Numbered from the stretch's first letter, positions 1-5,381 are shown. The stretch is DNA of 5,381 bases from Rhodothermales bacterium (GCA_013003255.1 JABDJZ010000308.1:1-5381), one strand, 5' to 3'. Numbers and translations are program-made. The notes: a model not told the origin generated them from the letters alone.

Positions 1-439
1 ATCTGTCGGAGGTGAAGTAGGCCATGGCCGCCAGAACGGCGAAGAAGATCTGGGCGGTGCAGGCGTGAATCACCGCCAGGTCCAGCGAAACCCAAACCAC
101 CCGGAGTCCACCCAGCAATCCCTGGAAAGAGACAAGGACAAGCGCCGCATATCCCAATCTTCGCATCCAGCGGCGTGGATCGGTCAGTCCGGTCCACACA
201 GCCAGGATCAGGGTCAGGAAACCCACAAGCGCGCCGGCAAGGCGGTGGCCGTGTTCGGCGAGAATGGGCGTGACTTCCCACCAGTTCGGCCACGGATTGA
301 ACGGGTCGTACGAGTCGAAGGACGTGGGCCAGTCAGGTACGGCCAGACCGGCGTCGATGGACGTTACAAAAGCTCCCCAGCCCAGCAGGCCGACGGCCGC
401 GCCGATCGTCGCCACAGTAAACCAGAAACGCGCACGCAT
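1..439 (-). CDS. ctaA: Heme A synthase (COX15/CtaA family), N-terminal part, runs off the left edge
   Basis: This integral membrane enzyme oxidises the C8 methyl of heme O to a formyl group, giving heme A for aa3-type cytochrome oxidases. Only the first 146 codons are present. Visible are a first membrane segment (about residues 5-24), the motif DAGLAVPDWP (29-38), the EHGHR motif (62-66) at the start of a second segment (about 65-84), and a third and fourth segment (about 96-111 and 121-141) around GGLRVVWVSLDLAVIHACTAQ-like sequence. By comparison with Bacillus subtilis CtaA, Glu62 matches the catalytic-site glutamate (Glu57), and His65 and His125 match heme-binding His60 and His123. The remaining C-terminal half-repeat lies outside the window. 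I chose ATG at 439; an in-frame GTG at 460 would add seven residues (VFTDRNR), and an in-frame TAA shortly upstream limits further extension. No Shine-Dalgarno sequence is evident for either start. It is transcribed away from the secDF cluster. The family call is firm; whether it is named ctaA or cox15 is a matter of convention. Confidence 0.93.
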   Translation of the reverse strand, partial: MRARFWFTVATIGAAVGLLGWGAFVTSIDAGLAVPDWPTSFDSYDPFNPWPNWWEVTPILAEHGHRLAGALVGFLTLILAVWTGLTDPRRWMRRLGYAALVLVSFQGLLGGLRVVWVSLDLAVIHACTAQIFFAVLAAMAYFTSDR

Positions 440-676
440 GCGATTACGGTCGGTGAACACACAGACGCTTTACACGGGCCAGCTCCGGGGGAGTCCCACC
501 GCGATTTCGAAAACAGCGCCAAACTTGATCTGGTCTCATCACCCCGGATGAGCCGCGAAGTCCGGAACATATCTTGCCCCGCTGCGATTGCTGCGACCAC
601 ATTCCCTCCCCAAGGACCCTTCTTGCCCAGTACAGCTGACCCGATAGGCCTGGCTCAAGGTCGATTCACGCGCTTT
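440..676. other. Divergent intergenic region between ctaA and the exported-protein gene
   Basis: These 237 bases separate two genes transcribed in opposite directions, so promoters for both should lie here. I could not identify a convincing sigma-70 or Bacteroidota-type (TTG / TAnnTTTG) promoter on either strand. The plus-strand reading frame of the downstream gene stays open through this region and has an in-frame ATG at 548. However, its third-position G+C from 551 to 676 is about 55 percent (23 of 42 codons), against about 82 percent (36 of 44) just after 677. The stretch therefore looks mostly non-coding. I see no tRNA, repeat or mobile element in it. Confidence 0.5.
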
Positions 677-1189
677 ATGGCGTGGGTCGGTCTGGTTGCG
701 ATGCTCCAGCTACTGGTGCAGCCAATGGCCGCCATCGCGGAAGATCGTTCCGCGGCCGACTACACGGAGTGGCTGCTCGACAGGGGCGTGGCCGAGGGCC
801 ACGATGCGCTGGAGCAGGCGCTGGGAACGGCGGCTCGTGCCCATCACACGTCGCTGGAGTCGTTTGTACTCGACTTCGTGCAGATCCTCGACAAGCGGGG
901 AGAGCTGGGTAACGCACTCGATCTCTTCGGAGGAGACACCAAACTGGAATCGGCGGACGAGTTGCTCGCCCTGATTCTTCAGGACCTCCGTTCGCTTTCT
1001 CCCAAGGAACCCCTGGCTACCAACCGGCTGAGCCGCGCGGACCAGGCTGCCCTGGTCATCGCCTCCGGGCACACGGCCAGCGTGCAGATTATCAGTGATC
1101 CGGTTTCGGCCGATGAACTGGCGCCCACCAGAGCGGACACACGCTCCTCTTTCGGACTGAACACGTCCATCCAGGCGCTCGGCCCCTAG
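677..1189 (+). CDS. Small exported protein of unknown family; candidate secretion-monitor (arrest) peptide upstream of secDF
   Basis: I do not recognise this 170-residue protein. Residues 1-21 look like a signal peptide: a hydrophobic run from Ala2 to Leu13, then QPMAAIA with a likely signal peptidase I site after Ala21 (A-I-A, then ED). No lipobox cysteine is present. The mature part is acidic and probably helical (about 26-108), with no recognisable catalytic motif. It is followed by a low-complexity tail and the C-terminus SFGLNTSIQALGP, so Gly169-Pro170 directly precede the TAG stop. I preferred ATG 677 because third-position G+C rises sharply there. The missing positive charge at the N-terminus leaves the upstream in-frame ATG at 548 (213 residues, with Arg-rich GRFTRF before the hydrophobic run) as an alternative. 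No clear ribosome binding site supports either start. It lies 114 bases before secD on the same strand. Size, export signal, Gly-Pro end and position resemble SecM and VemP, which are secretion-sensing arrest peptides, but I see no sequence homology. An ordinary periplasmic protein of unrelated function is the alternative. Confidence 0.72.
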   Translation: MAWVGLVAMLQLLVQPMAAIAEDRSAADYTEWLLDRGVAEGHDALEQALGTAARAHHTSLESFVLDFVQILDKRGELGNALDLFGGDTKLESADELLALILQDLRSLSPKEPLATNRLSRADQAALVIASGHTASVQIISDPVSADELAPTRADTRSSFGLNTSIQALGP

Positions 1190-1198
1190 GCCGCCGAT

Positions 1199-1213
1199 CC
1201 CCGTTAGACGGGG
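1199..1213 (+). promoter_or_regulatory. Hairpin 1 just after the exported-protein stop codon
   Basis: A perfect 6-bp inverted repeat, CCCCGT (1199-1204) and ACGGGG (1208-1213), encloses a 3-base loop TAG. It begins nine bases after the TAG stop codon. No T-run follows, so it is not a typical rho-independent terminator. A ribosome paused on the last codons (1181-1189) would be expected to cover its left arm. Its right arm GGGGC (1210-1214) could alternatively pair with GCCCC at 1243-1247 or 1271-1275, which would open the next hairpins. Confidence 0.5.
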
Positions 1214-1229
1214 CACCCTACGCGTTTCC

Positions 1230-1245
1230 GGCTCCACGAGGAGCC
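1230..1245 (+). promoter_or_regulatory. Hairpin 2 in the secD leader
   Basis: A perfect 6-bp stem, GGCTCC (1230-1235) with GGAGCC (1240-1245), closes a 4-base loop ACGA. Only CCATT follows, so termination is unlikely. Its 3' arm overlaps the GCCCC at 1243-1247 that is complementary to the right arm of hairpin 1, so the two hairpins could not both form if that alternative pairing occurs. Confidence 0.5.
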
Positions 1246-1253
1246 CCATTCCA

Positions 1254-1274
1254 GGGCCGCACGGTCGTGCGCCC
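1254..1274 (+). promoter_or_regulatory. Hairpin 3 in the secD leader
   Basis: CGCAC (1258-1262) pairs with GTGCG (1267-1271) across a GGTC loop. The stem can be extended by GGG (1254-1256) with CCC (1272-1274) if C1257 bulges, giving eight pairs. CATTTC follows, which is too weak a U-tract for a confident terminator. This is the last GC-rich hairpin before secD, ending 29 bases before its ATG. Confidence 0.45.
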
Positions 1275-1286
1275 CATTTCGACTAA

Positions 1287-1311
1287 CCCAGCATCCAAGA
1301 ATCATGCAGGG
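1287..1311 (+). promoter_or_regulatory. Possible weak hairpin enclosing the secD start codon
   Basis: CCC-A-GCAT (1287-1294) is complementary to ATGC-A-GGG (1304-1311) apart from one A-A mismatch, giving seven pairs and a 9-base loop (1295-1303). The secD ATG (1304-1306) lies in the 3' arm. If formed in the mRNA it would hide the start codon. The region has no G-rich Shine-Dalgarno sequence (only CCAAGAATC before ATG), so accessibility of the start could matter. A 4-bp GCAT/ATGC match also occurs over the secF start, so part of this pairing may be chance. Confidence 0.28.
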
Positions 1312-3157
1312 AAACGGATTCAAGATCTTCTTGATCGGCTTCTTTCTGGTCCTCTCCGGCTACTACCTGTACCCGTCGGTCCAGAACTACTTCATCAACC
1401 AGCAAATGGAAGCACTCTCCGAGGAGGAGCGTGCTGACTATGAACAGGACAACATGTCCAACATCCGCCAGGTGCGGGAAAAGGCCCTGAAACTGGGTCT
1501 GGACCTGCTCGGCGGGATGCACGTGACTCTCGAGGTCCGTGTGGAGGCGCTCATTCGTGAGTTGGCCACCGATACCGATGAGCTGTTCGACGACGTACTC
1601 GCCGCAGCGCTTGCTGACGCCGATCGTACGGGCGTTCCCATCATCGACGCGTTCGTGTCGGAGTTTGAGTCCCGGGATTCCGAGGCCAGACTTTCGCGCT
1701 ACTTCCGCAACGATGACCTCGGCATCACGCGTCGCTCGACCAACTCCGAAGTTGCGGCCTATCTCCGGACGGAAGCCAGTGAGGCCGTCGATCGCGCCAT
1801 CGAGATCATTCGTGACCGCGTTGACCGCTACGGTGTGACGGAGCCGTCCATCCAGAAGCAGGGAACGCGGCGCATCATTGTTGAGCTTCCGGGCATCGAC
1901 GATGAGGAGCGTATTCGCGGACTACTGCGTGGAACGGCCCGCCTGGAGTTTCGCCTCATGGGGGACCCTCAGGAACTGACGCGTTCGCTGCAGTCCATCA
2001 TCCAGTACTACGAGCCTGAAGTGGACTCGAGCGAGACCGATGCGGCCGCAGACACCACGCTGGGCGTGGATCAGCTGTTGGCCCAGAGCGAGACCGGTCC
2101 GACCAACACACTGCTTGACGTGATGCAGCCCGTTGGGCAGGGCGTCACGTTCGGCCGCGTATCCGAGCAGGACACCAGTGCGGTCAACCAGTTGCTGAAG
2201 GATCCGCGGGTACAGGACTTCCTGCCGCAGGGCGTGACGCTGATGTACACGTCTTCACCCATCGGCACCACCGAGGATGGCTTTGAGGTGTTCGACCTGC
2301 TCGGGGTTCGCGGTGAAGTGGAACTGGGCGGTGAGACCATCACCGACGCGCGCGTGGACTTTGACCAGTTCACGAACGTCCCCGAGGTCACCATGACCAT
2401 GAACTCGGAAGGCTCCCGAACCTGGGCACGCCTCACCGGCGCCAACGTCGGGCGGAACGTCGCCATCGTGCTCGACAACGTCGTGTACTCCTATCCCGTG
2501 GTCGAGCAGCGCATCACCGGAGGGCGGTCGAATATTTCCGGACTGGATTCGCGTGAGGAGGCGTCCGACATCGTGACTGTACTCAAGTCAGGAGCCCTCC
2601 CGGCACCGGTTGAGATCGTAGGGGAGCGGACGGTTGGTCCAAGCCTCGGACAGGCATCCATTCGAGCCGGGTTGAACTCAGTGATCCTCGGCCTCGTGAT
2701 GGTGGCCCTGTTCATGATCTTCTACTACCGGACGGCCGGCGTGGTGGCCAACCTGGCCCTCGTCCTGAACCTCATCTTTGTGATGGGCATCCTGGCCGGA
2801 TTCAACGCTACCCTGACACTCCCGGGTATCGCGGGTCTGGTGCTGACGATCGGTATGGCGGTTGACGCCAACGTGCTGATCTTTGAGCGCATCAGGGAAG
2901 AGCAGAATTCAGGCCGCACGCTGAAAGCGGCCATTGCGGGAGGCTATTCGAAGGCGCTCAGCGCCATCTTCGATGCAAACATCACGACGTTCTTTGTCGG
3001 CGTGATCCTGTATTCGTTCGGAATCGGCCCCATCCAGGGTTTCGCGGTGACCCTCATGGCAGGCATCCTGTCCTCCATGTTCACGGCCATCGTCTTTACC
3101 CGCATCATCTTCGACTATCTCGTGATCGATCGGCGCATGACCGTCAGCCTCGGCTGA
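1304..3157 (+). CDS. secD: Protein translocase subunit SecD
   Basis: SecD and SecF form an RND-family inner-membrane complex that uses the proton motive force to pull preproteins out of the SecYEG channel after SecA. The 617 residues match the usual length of a stand-alone SecD. Visible in order are the first membrane segment (about 6-24), an acidic charged linker (37-60), the SecD motif LGLDLLGG (64-71), and the large periplasmic P1 domain (about 65-440) with DRYGVTEPSI (174-183), the ELPGI stretch (194-198) and the re-entry block around VPEVTMTM (359-366). Five C-terminal membrane segments follow (about 455-475, 479-500, 505-527, 560-577, 578-600). TM4 carries GMAVDANVLIFERIREE; Asp521 corresponds to the conserved proton-path aspartate (Asp519 in Escherichia coli). 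Residues 235-272 form an acidic, Ser/Thr-rich insertion in P1. The ATG follows no clear ribosome binding site but gives the expected N-terminal membrane segment. It begins 114 bases after the exported-protein gene and ends 37 bases before secF, so co-transcription is likely. Confidence 0.97.
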   Translation: MQGNGFKIFLIGFFLVLSGYYLYPSVQNYFINQQMEALSEEERADYEQDNMSNIRQVREKALKLGLDLLGGMHVTLEVRVEALIRELATDTDELFDDVLAAALADADRTGVPIIDAFVSEFESRDSEARLSRYFRNDDLGITRRSTNSEVAAYLRTEASEAVDRAIEIIRDRVDRYGVTEPSIQKQGTRRIIVELPGIDDEERIRGLLRGTARLEFRLMGDPQELTRSLQSIIQYYEPEVDSSETDAAADTTLGVDQLLAQSETGPTNTLLDVMQPVGQGVTFGRVSEQDTSAVNQLLKDPRVQDFLPQGVTLMYTSSPIGTTEDGFEVFDLLGVRGEVELGGETITDARVDFDQFTNVPEVTMTMNSEGSRTWARLTGANVGRNVAIVLDNVVYSYPVVEQRITGGRSNISGLDSREEASDIVTVLKSGALPAPVEIVGERTVGPSLGQASIRAGLNSVILGLVMVALFMIFYYRTAGVVANLALVLNLIFVMGILAGFNATLTLPGIAGLVLTIGMAVDANVLIFERIREEQNSGRTLKAAIAGGYSKALSAIFDANITTFFVGVILYSFGIGPIQGFAVTLMAGILSSMFTAIVFTRIIFDYLVIDRRMTVSLG

Positions 3158-3194
3158 TCGGACGCCAACACATCACGAAAAACAGCATATAGCC

Positions 3195-4109
3195 ATGCGC
3201 ATTTTTGAAAACGCGGACTTTGGGTTCGTTGACAGTCGGAAGAAGGGGTACATCATCTCCGGAGTCCTGCTGCTCGCCAGTTTCATAAGCCTCACCCTCA
3301 ACGGCGTGGAACTGGGAATCGATTTCCAGGGAGGAATGGAGTTCGTTGTCGAGACGGACATTCAGATTGATGCCACCGAGGCCCGCGCGGGCCTCGGCGG
3401 TGTTCTCGGCACCGAGCCAGAGGTCAAGACCTTCGGGGCAAACGCCCTACTGGTCCGGACCCTGCCGGACGAGAGTATCTCTGCCGTTCAGAGTCAGATT
3501 CTGGAGGGCTTCAACACCCTCTATCCGGGTTCGAATCCGGTCATGCTCAAGAACGATATCGTCGGACCTCGCTTTGCCCAGGAACTGAAGCGGGGAGCCA
3601 TCTACTCGGTACTTGGATCCCTGCTGGTGATCTTTGTCTACATCCTCCTCCGGTTCGAGTGGCGGTTCGGTCTGGGCGCGGTGGCCGCGCTCTTTCACGA
3701 CGTGACAATCACCCTCGGCGTATTTGCCGCGCTGCACGGTTTCCTGCCGTTCTCGCTGCAGATTGACCAGACCATCATCGCGGCCTTCCTGACCATTGTG
3801 GGGTACTCGTTGAATGACACCGTGGTGGTGTTTGACCGAATACGCGAGTACACAGGCCTGTTCAAGTCGGACAACTACGAGAAGGTGGTCAACAAGTCCA
3901 TCAACAACACGCTGAGTAGGACCATCATCACCTCGAGCACCACATTGCTCGTCGTACTGGTCCTGTTTATATTCGGCGGCGAGGTCCTTCGCGGCTTTGC
4001 CTTCGCGCTGATCATCGGAATTCTGATCGGGACGTACTCGTCCATCTACGTGGCCTCGCCCGTGGTTGTTGAGTTGCGGAACCGGTTCGGAAAGCCCACG
4101 CGACGGTAA
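3195..4109 (+). CDS. secF: Protein translocase subunit SecF
   Basis: This is the partner of SecD in the proton-driven SecDF motor of the inner membrane. The 304 residues are a normal length for a separate SecF. There is a first membrane segment (about 19-36), the signature GIDFQGG (41-47), the periplasmic P4 domain (about 45-130), then five membrane segments (about 135-153, 160-182, 190-212, 247-262, 267-291). TM4 carries GYSLNDTVVVFDRIRE (203-218), with Asp208 matching the proton-path aspartate (Asp213 in E. coli). LSRTIITS (240-247) contains Arg242, matching the conserved arginine Arg247. FHDV (167-170) is also typical. All residues expected for function are present. No Shine-Dalgarno sequence precedes the ATG; the leader is A-rich (CACGAAAAACAG), as is common in Bacteroidota-like genomes. 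It lies 37 bases after secD and 49 bases before the STAS gene. Many Bacteroidota carry a fused SecDF; here the stop and new start clearly separate the two halves. Confidence 0.97.
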   Translation: MRIFENADFGFVDSRKKGYIISGVLLLASFISLTLNGVELGIDFQGGMEFVVETDIQIDATEARAGLGGVLGTEPEVKTFGANALLVRTLPDESISAVQSQILEGFNTLYPGSNPVMLKNDIVGPRFAQELKRGAIYSVLGSLLVIFVYILLRFEWRFGLGAVAALFHDVTITLGVFAALHGFLPFSLQIDQTIIAAFLTIVGYSLNDTVVVFDRIREYTGLFKSDNYEKVVNKSINNTLSRTIITSSTTLLVVLVLFIFGGEVLRGFAFALIIGILIGTYSSIYVASPVVVELRNRFGKPTRR

Positions 4110-4149
4110 GTCACCGGACTCTCCAGCGAACGCCTATTAACTCCACGCC

Positions 4150-4154
4150 AAGGA
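4150..4154 (+). promoter_or_regulatory. Ribosome binding site of the STAS gene
   Basis: AAGGA lies four bases before the ATG at 4159. It is the clearest Shine-Dalgarno-like sequence before any complete gene in this window and supports that start, though the spacing is slightly short. Confidence 0.5.
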
Positions 4155-4158
4155 CCAG

Positions 4159-4500
4159 ATGAATTACAACCTGGACGAACAGTACAACTGCGTCGTCATC
4201 ACCCTCAAGGGCAATGTCATGGGCGGACCTGATGGGTCCAAGCTTCACGACACCCTGCACGAGCTGAAGGAAGCGGGCAAGACCAATGTGGTCGCCGACC
4301 TCGGCAAGGTCAAGTTCATGAACTCCTCCGGCCTGGGCATGCTCATCAGCGCGATGACCACCATGCGTAATGCAGGTGGTGATCTCCGGCTGGCCAATGT
4401 GGCGGACCGTATTCAGTCACTTCTGGTCATCACCAAGCTGATCACGGTGTTCAAGCACTTCGACTCCGTCAAGAAGGCGGTCGAGAGCTACGCCGAATAG
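4159..4500 (+). CDS. STAS-domain anti-sigma factor antagonist (SpoIIAA/RsbV-like)
   Basis: This 113-residue cytoplasmic protein is a single STAS domain. Such proteins bind serine-kinase anti-sigma factors and release the sigma factor; phosphorylation of one serine by the partner kinase switches them off. The N-terminal strand pair (CVVITLKGNV, 11-20), the NVVADLGKVKFMNSSGLGML block (43-62) and the C-terminal helix with FKHFDSVKKAVES (98-110) follow the family pattern. Ser56 in N-S-S-G aligns with phosphorylated Ser58 of Bacillus subtilis SpoIIAA (D-S-S-G). The preceding aspartate is Asn55 here, a substitution that occurs in the wider family. No RsbW-type kinase or sigma factor is present in the window, so its partner is unknown; a role in envelope or general stress signalling is only a guess. 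It starts 49 bases after secF on the same strand and is followed by a strong terminator, so it is probably the last gene of the secDF transcript, although a promoter of its own in the short spacer cannot be excluded. Confidence 0.92.
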   Translation: MNYNLDEQYNCVVITLKGNVMGGPDGSKLHDTLHELKEAGKTNVVADLGKVKFMNSSGLGMLISAMTTMRNAGGDLRLANVADRIQSLLVITKLITVFKHFDSVKKAVESYAE

Positions 4501-4526
4501 GCTCGCTGAAAAGAGCACAGTTTCTT

Positions 4527-4560
4527 CGGAAGGCGGCGGGCACCAACCCGCCGCCTTTCG
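4527..4560 (+). terminator. Rho-independent terminator after the STAS gene
   Basis: GGCGGCGGG (4532-4540) pairs perfectly with CCCGCCGCC (4547-4555) around a 6-base CACCAA loop. The stem extends to 14 pairs through CGGAA (4527-4531) and TTTCG (4556-4560) with one G-T wobble. The TTT at 4556-4558 followed by CGTGTGT is a short U-tract. It starts 26 bases after the STAS stop codon and separates the secDF transcript from purA. Confidence 0.85.
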
Positions 4561-4632
4561 TGTGTAAAGTCGGTATGGCCGGGCCAACCCCTGAGAGCGC
4601 CTCGCCAGCTACCCGAACCATTTGAGACCAGC
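4561..4632 (+). promoter_or_regulatory. Leader region of purA (promoter expected, not resolved)
   Basis: The 72 bases between the terminator and purA must hold the purA promoter if transcription stops at the terminator. I cannot point to a convincing -10/-35 pair. A short dyad TGGCC-G-GGCCA (4576-4586) is present. No purine riboswitch-like fold is recognisable, and the sequence directly before the ATG (TTTGAGACCAGC) has only a weak GAG as a ribosome binding site. Confidence 0.3.
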
Positions 4633-5381
4633 ATGCCCGTCAGCATTGTAATCGGCAGCCAGTGGGGCGACGAAGGAAAAGGAAAGATTGTCGATCTGCT
4701 TTCTGCGCAGGTGGACATCGTTGCCCGCTACCAGGGTGGGGCCAACGCAGGCCACACCATTTGCATCGGGGATGAGACGCACGTGCTCCACCTGGTGCCG
4801 AGCGGCATCTTCCACGACGGTACCCAGTGCGTGATCGGAAATGGGGTGGTGATTGACCCCATCGCCCTGATGGACGAGATCCGCATGATCCAGGCGTTGG
4901 GACTGGACGTGGAGGGGAGGCTCTTCATCTCGCACAACGCCCACCTGATCATGCCGTATCACAAACGGATTGAGCAGGTGCGGGAGCGGGCGCGCGATGC
5001 CGGTGCCATTGGTACGACGGGTCGCGGAATCGGCCCTTCCTACGTCGACAAGTTTGCGCGGACCGGAATCCGTGTTGTGGACCTCCTCGACCGGGACGTG
5101 CTACGGAAGAAGCTTCGCCTGGCCATCGAGGAGAAGAATGCCATTCTCCGGGAGGTCTACAAGGAGGAGGAGCTTAACGTCGAGGCCATTGTCGACGAGT
5201 ACGTGGAGTTCGACAAGCTCATTGATCCGTTCGTGACCGACACCACCGCGCTGCTCAACGACGCGCTGGCAGCCGGTAAAGAGGTGCTCGCGGAGGGCGC
5301 TCAGGGCTCGCTGCTGGACGTTGATCATGGCACCTACCCGTTCGTGACGTCAAGTCACCCGACGGCGGGCGGGGCCTGCAC
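4633..5381 (+). CDS. purA: Adenylosuccinate synthetase, N-terminal part, runs off the right edge
   Basis: This cytoplasmic enzyme joins IMP and aspartate using GTP to give adenylosuccinate, the first committed step of AMP synthesis. The first 249 of roughly 430 codons are present, with no frameshift. The GTP-binding loop GSQWGDEGKGK (8-18) holds catalytic Asp13, and GGANAGHT (35-42) holds catalytic His41. GTTGRGIGPSY (127-137) includes IMP-binding Thr129, and FARTGIR (141-147) includes Arg143. EGAQG (221-225) has Gln224, and VTSSHPTAGG (238-247) has Thr239. These numbers coincide with the E. coli enzyme, so the ATG at 4633 is well supported and no insertion or deletion has shifted these sites. 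It follows the terminator by 72 bases, so it probably has its own promoter and is not functionally linked to secDF. The C-terminal GTP and aspartate-binding part lies outside the window. Confidence 0.98.
   Translation, partial: MPVSIVIGSQWGDEGKGKIVDLLSAQVDIVARYQGGANAGHTICIGDETHVLHLVPSGIFHDGTQCVIGNGVVIDPIALMDEIRMIQALGLDVEGRLFISHNAHLIMPYHKRIEQVRERARDAGAIGTTGRGIGPSYVDKFARTGIRVVDLLDRDVLRKKLRLAIEEKNAILREVYKEEELNVEAIVDEYVEFDKLIDPFVTDTTALLNDALAAGKEVLAEGAQGSLLDVDHGTYPFVTSSHPTAGGAC

Noticed and set aside
65..676. Long open plus-strand frame extending the exported-protein gene upstream to 65
   Set aside because: Positions 65-439 are antisense to a clear heme A synthase with all family motifs, and the region 551-676 lacks the codon bias of the downstream gene. 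The extension is a GC-rich shadow frame.
1139..1189. Direct homology of the exported protein to SecM, VemP or RAPP-type arrest peptides
   Set aside because: None of the known arrest motifs can be read in the C-terminus beyond the final Gly-Pro, so the similarity is in layout only and no homologous name is given.
710..1249. Minus-strand 179-codon open frame opposite the exported-protein gene
   Set aside because: It starts inside the spacer hairpins, has an Arg/Gly-rich translation without recognisable motifs, and is antisense to a frame with a signal peptide and strong third-position G+C bias.
2071..2478. Minus-strand open frame within secD
   Set aside because: It is a Ser/Thr/Pro-rich shadow translation lying entirely inside a certain secD gene.
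4135..4140. TATTAA as a -10 promoter element for the STAS gene
   Set aside because: No recognisable -35 element lies at a suitable distance, so this is not enough to call a promoter.
4576..4586. TGGCCGGGCCA dyad before purA as an operator or hairpin
   Set aside because: A 5-bp arm with a one-base centre cannot form a stable hairpin and is expected by chance in GC-rich DNA; I know of no matching operator.
1..5381. CRISPR arrays, tRNA or rRNA genes, insertion sequences, attachment sites
   Set aside because: I saw no direct repeat series, cloverleaf-like segment, transposase gene or flanking inverted repeats anywhere in the window.

Overview
The window is GC-rich, gene-dense bacterial DNA with strong G/C preference at third codon positions. 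Shine-Dalgarno sequences are weak or absent before most genes, and SecD carries a LGLDLLGGMHVTLEV-type motif followed by a long insertion. Together with the COX15/CtaA-type heme A synthase, this suggests an aerobic member of the Bacteroidota/Rhodothermota (Rhodothermales-like) lineage. That placement is inference; there is no rRNA or other marker here to settle it.

Layout, left to right. (1) Positions 1-439, minus strand: the N-terminal 146 codons of a heme A synthase that runs off the left edge. (2) Positions 440-676: a divergent intergenic region. (3) Positions 677-1189, plus strand: an unrecognised 170-residue protein with a signal peptide, ending in Gly-Pro-stop. (4) Positions 1190-1303: a spacer with three consecutive GC-rich hairpins, and a possible fourth that folds over the secD start codon. 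(5) 1304-3157 secD and 3195-4109 secF, the two separate halves of the proton-driven SecDF translocation motor. (6) 4159-4500: a small STAS-domain anti-sigma-factor antagonist. (7) 4527-4560: a strong rho-independent terminator. (8) 4633 to the right edge: the first 249 codons of purA (adenylosuccinate synthetase).

The unknown exported protein, secD, secF and the STAS gene lie on one strand with spacers of 114, 37 and 49 bases and no strong terminator between them, so they could form one transcript ending at the terminator before purA.

The most interesting point is the arrangement just upstream of secD. A short secreted protein of SecM-like size ends in Gly-Pro directly before its stop codon and is followed by structured RNA leading into a Sec-motor gene. 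This is the layout of known secretion monitors: SecM upstream of secA, and VemP and the ApcA/ApdA peptides upstream of secDF-type genes. I propose it as a candidate uncharacterised arrest-peptide system that adjusts secDF expression to export capacity. The layout is visible in the sequence; the function is a hypothesis.
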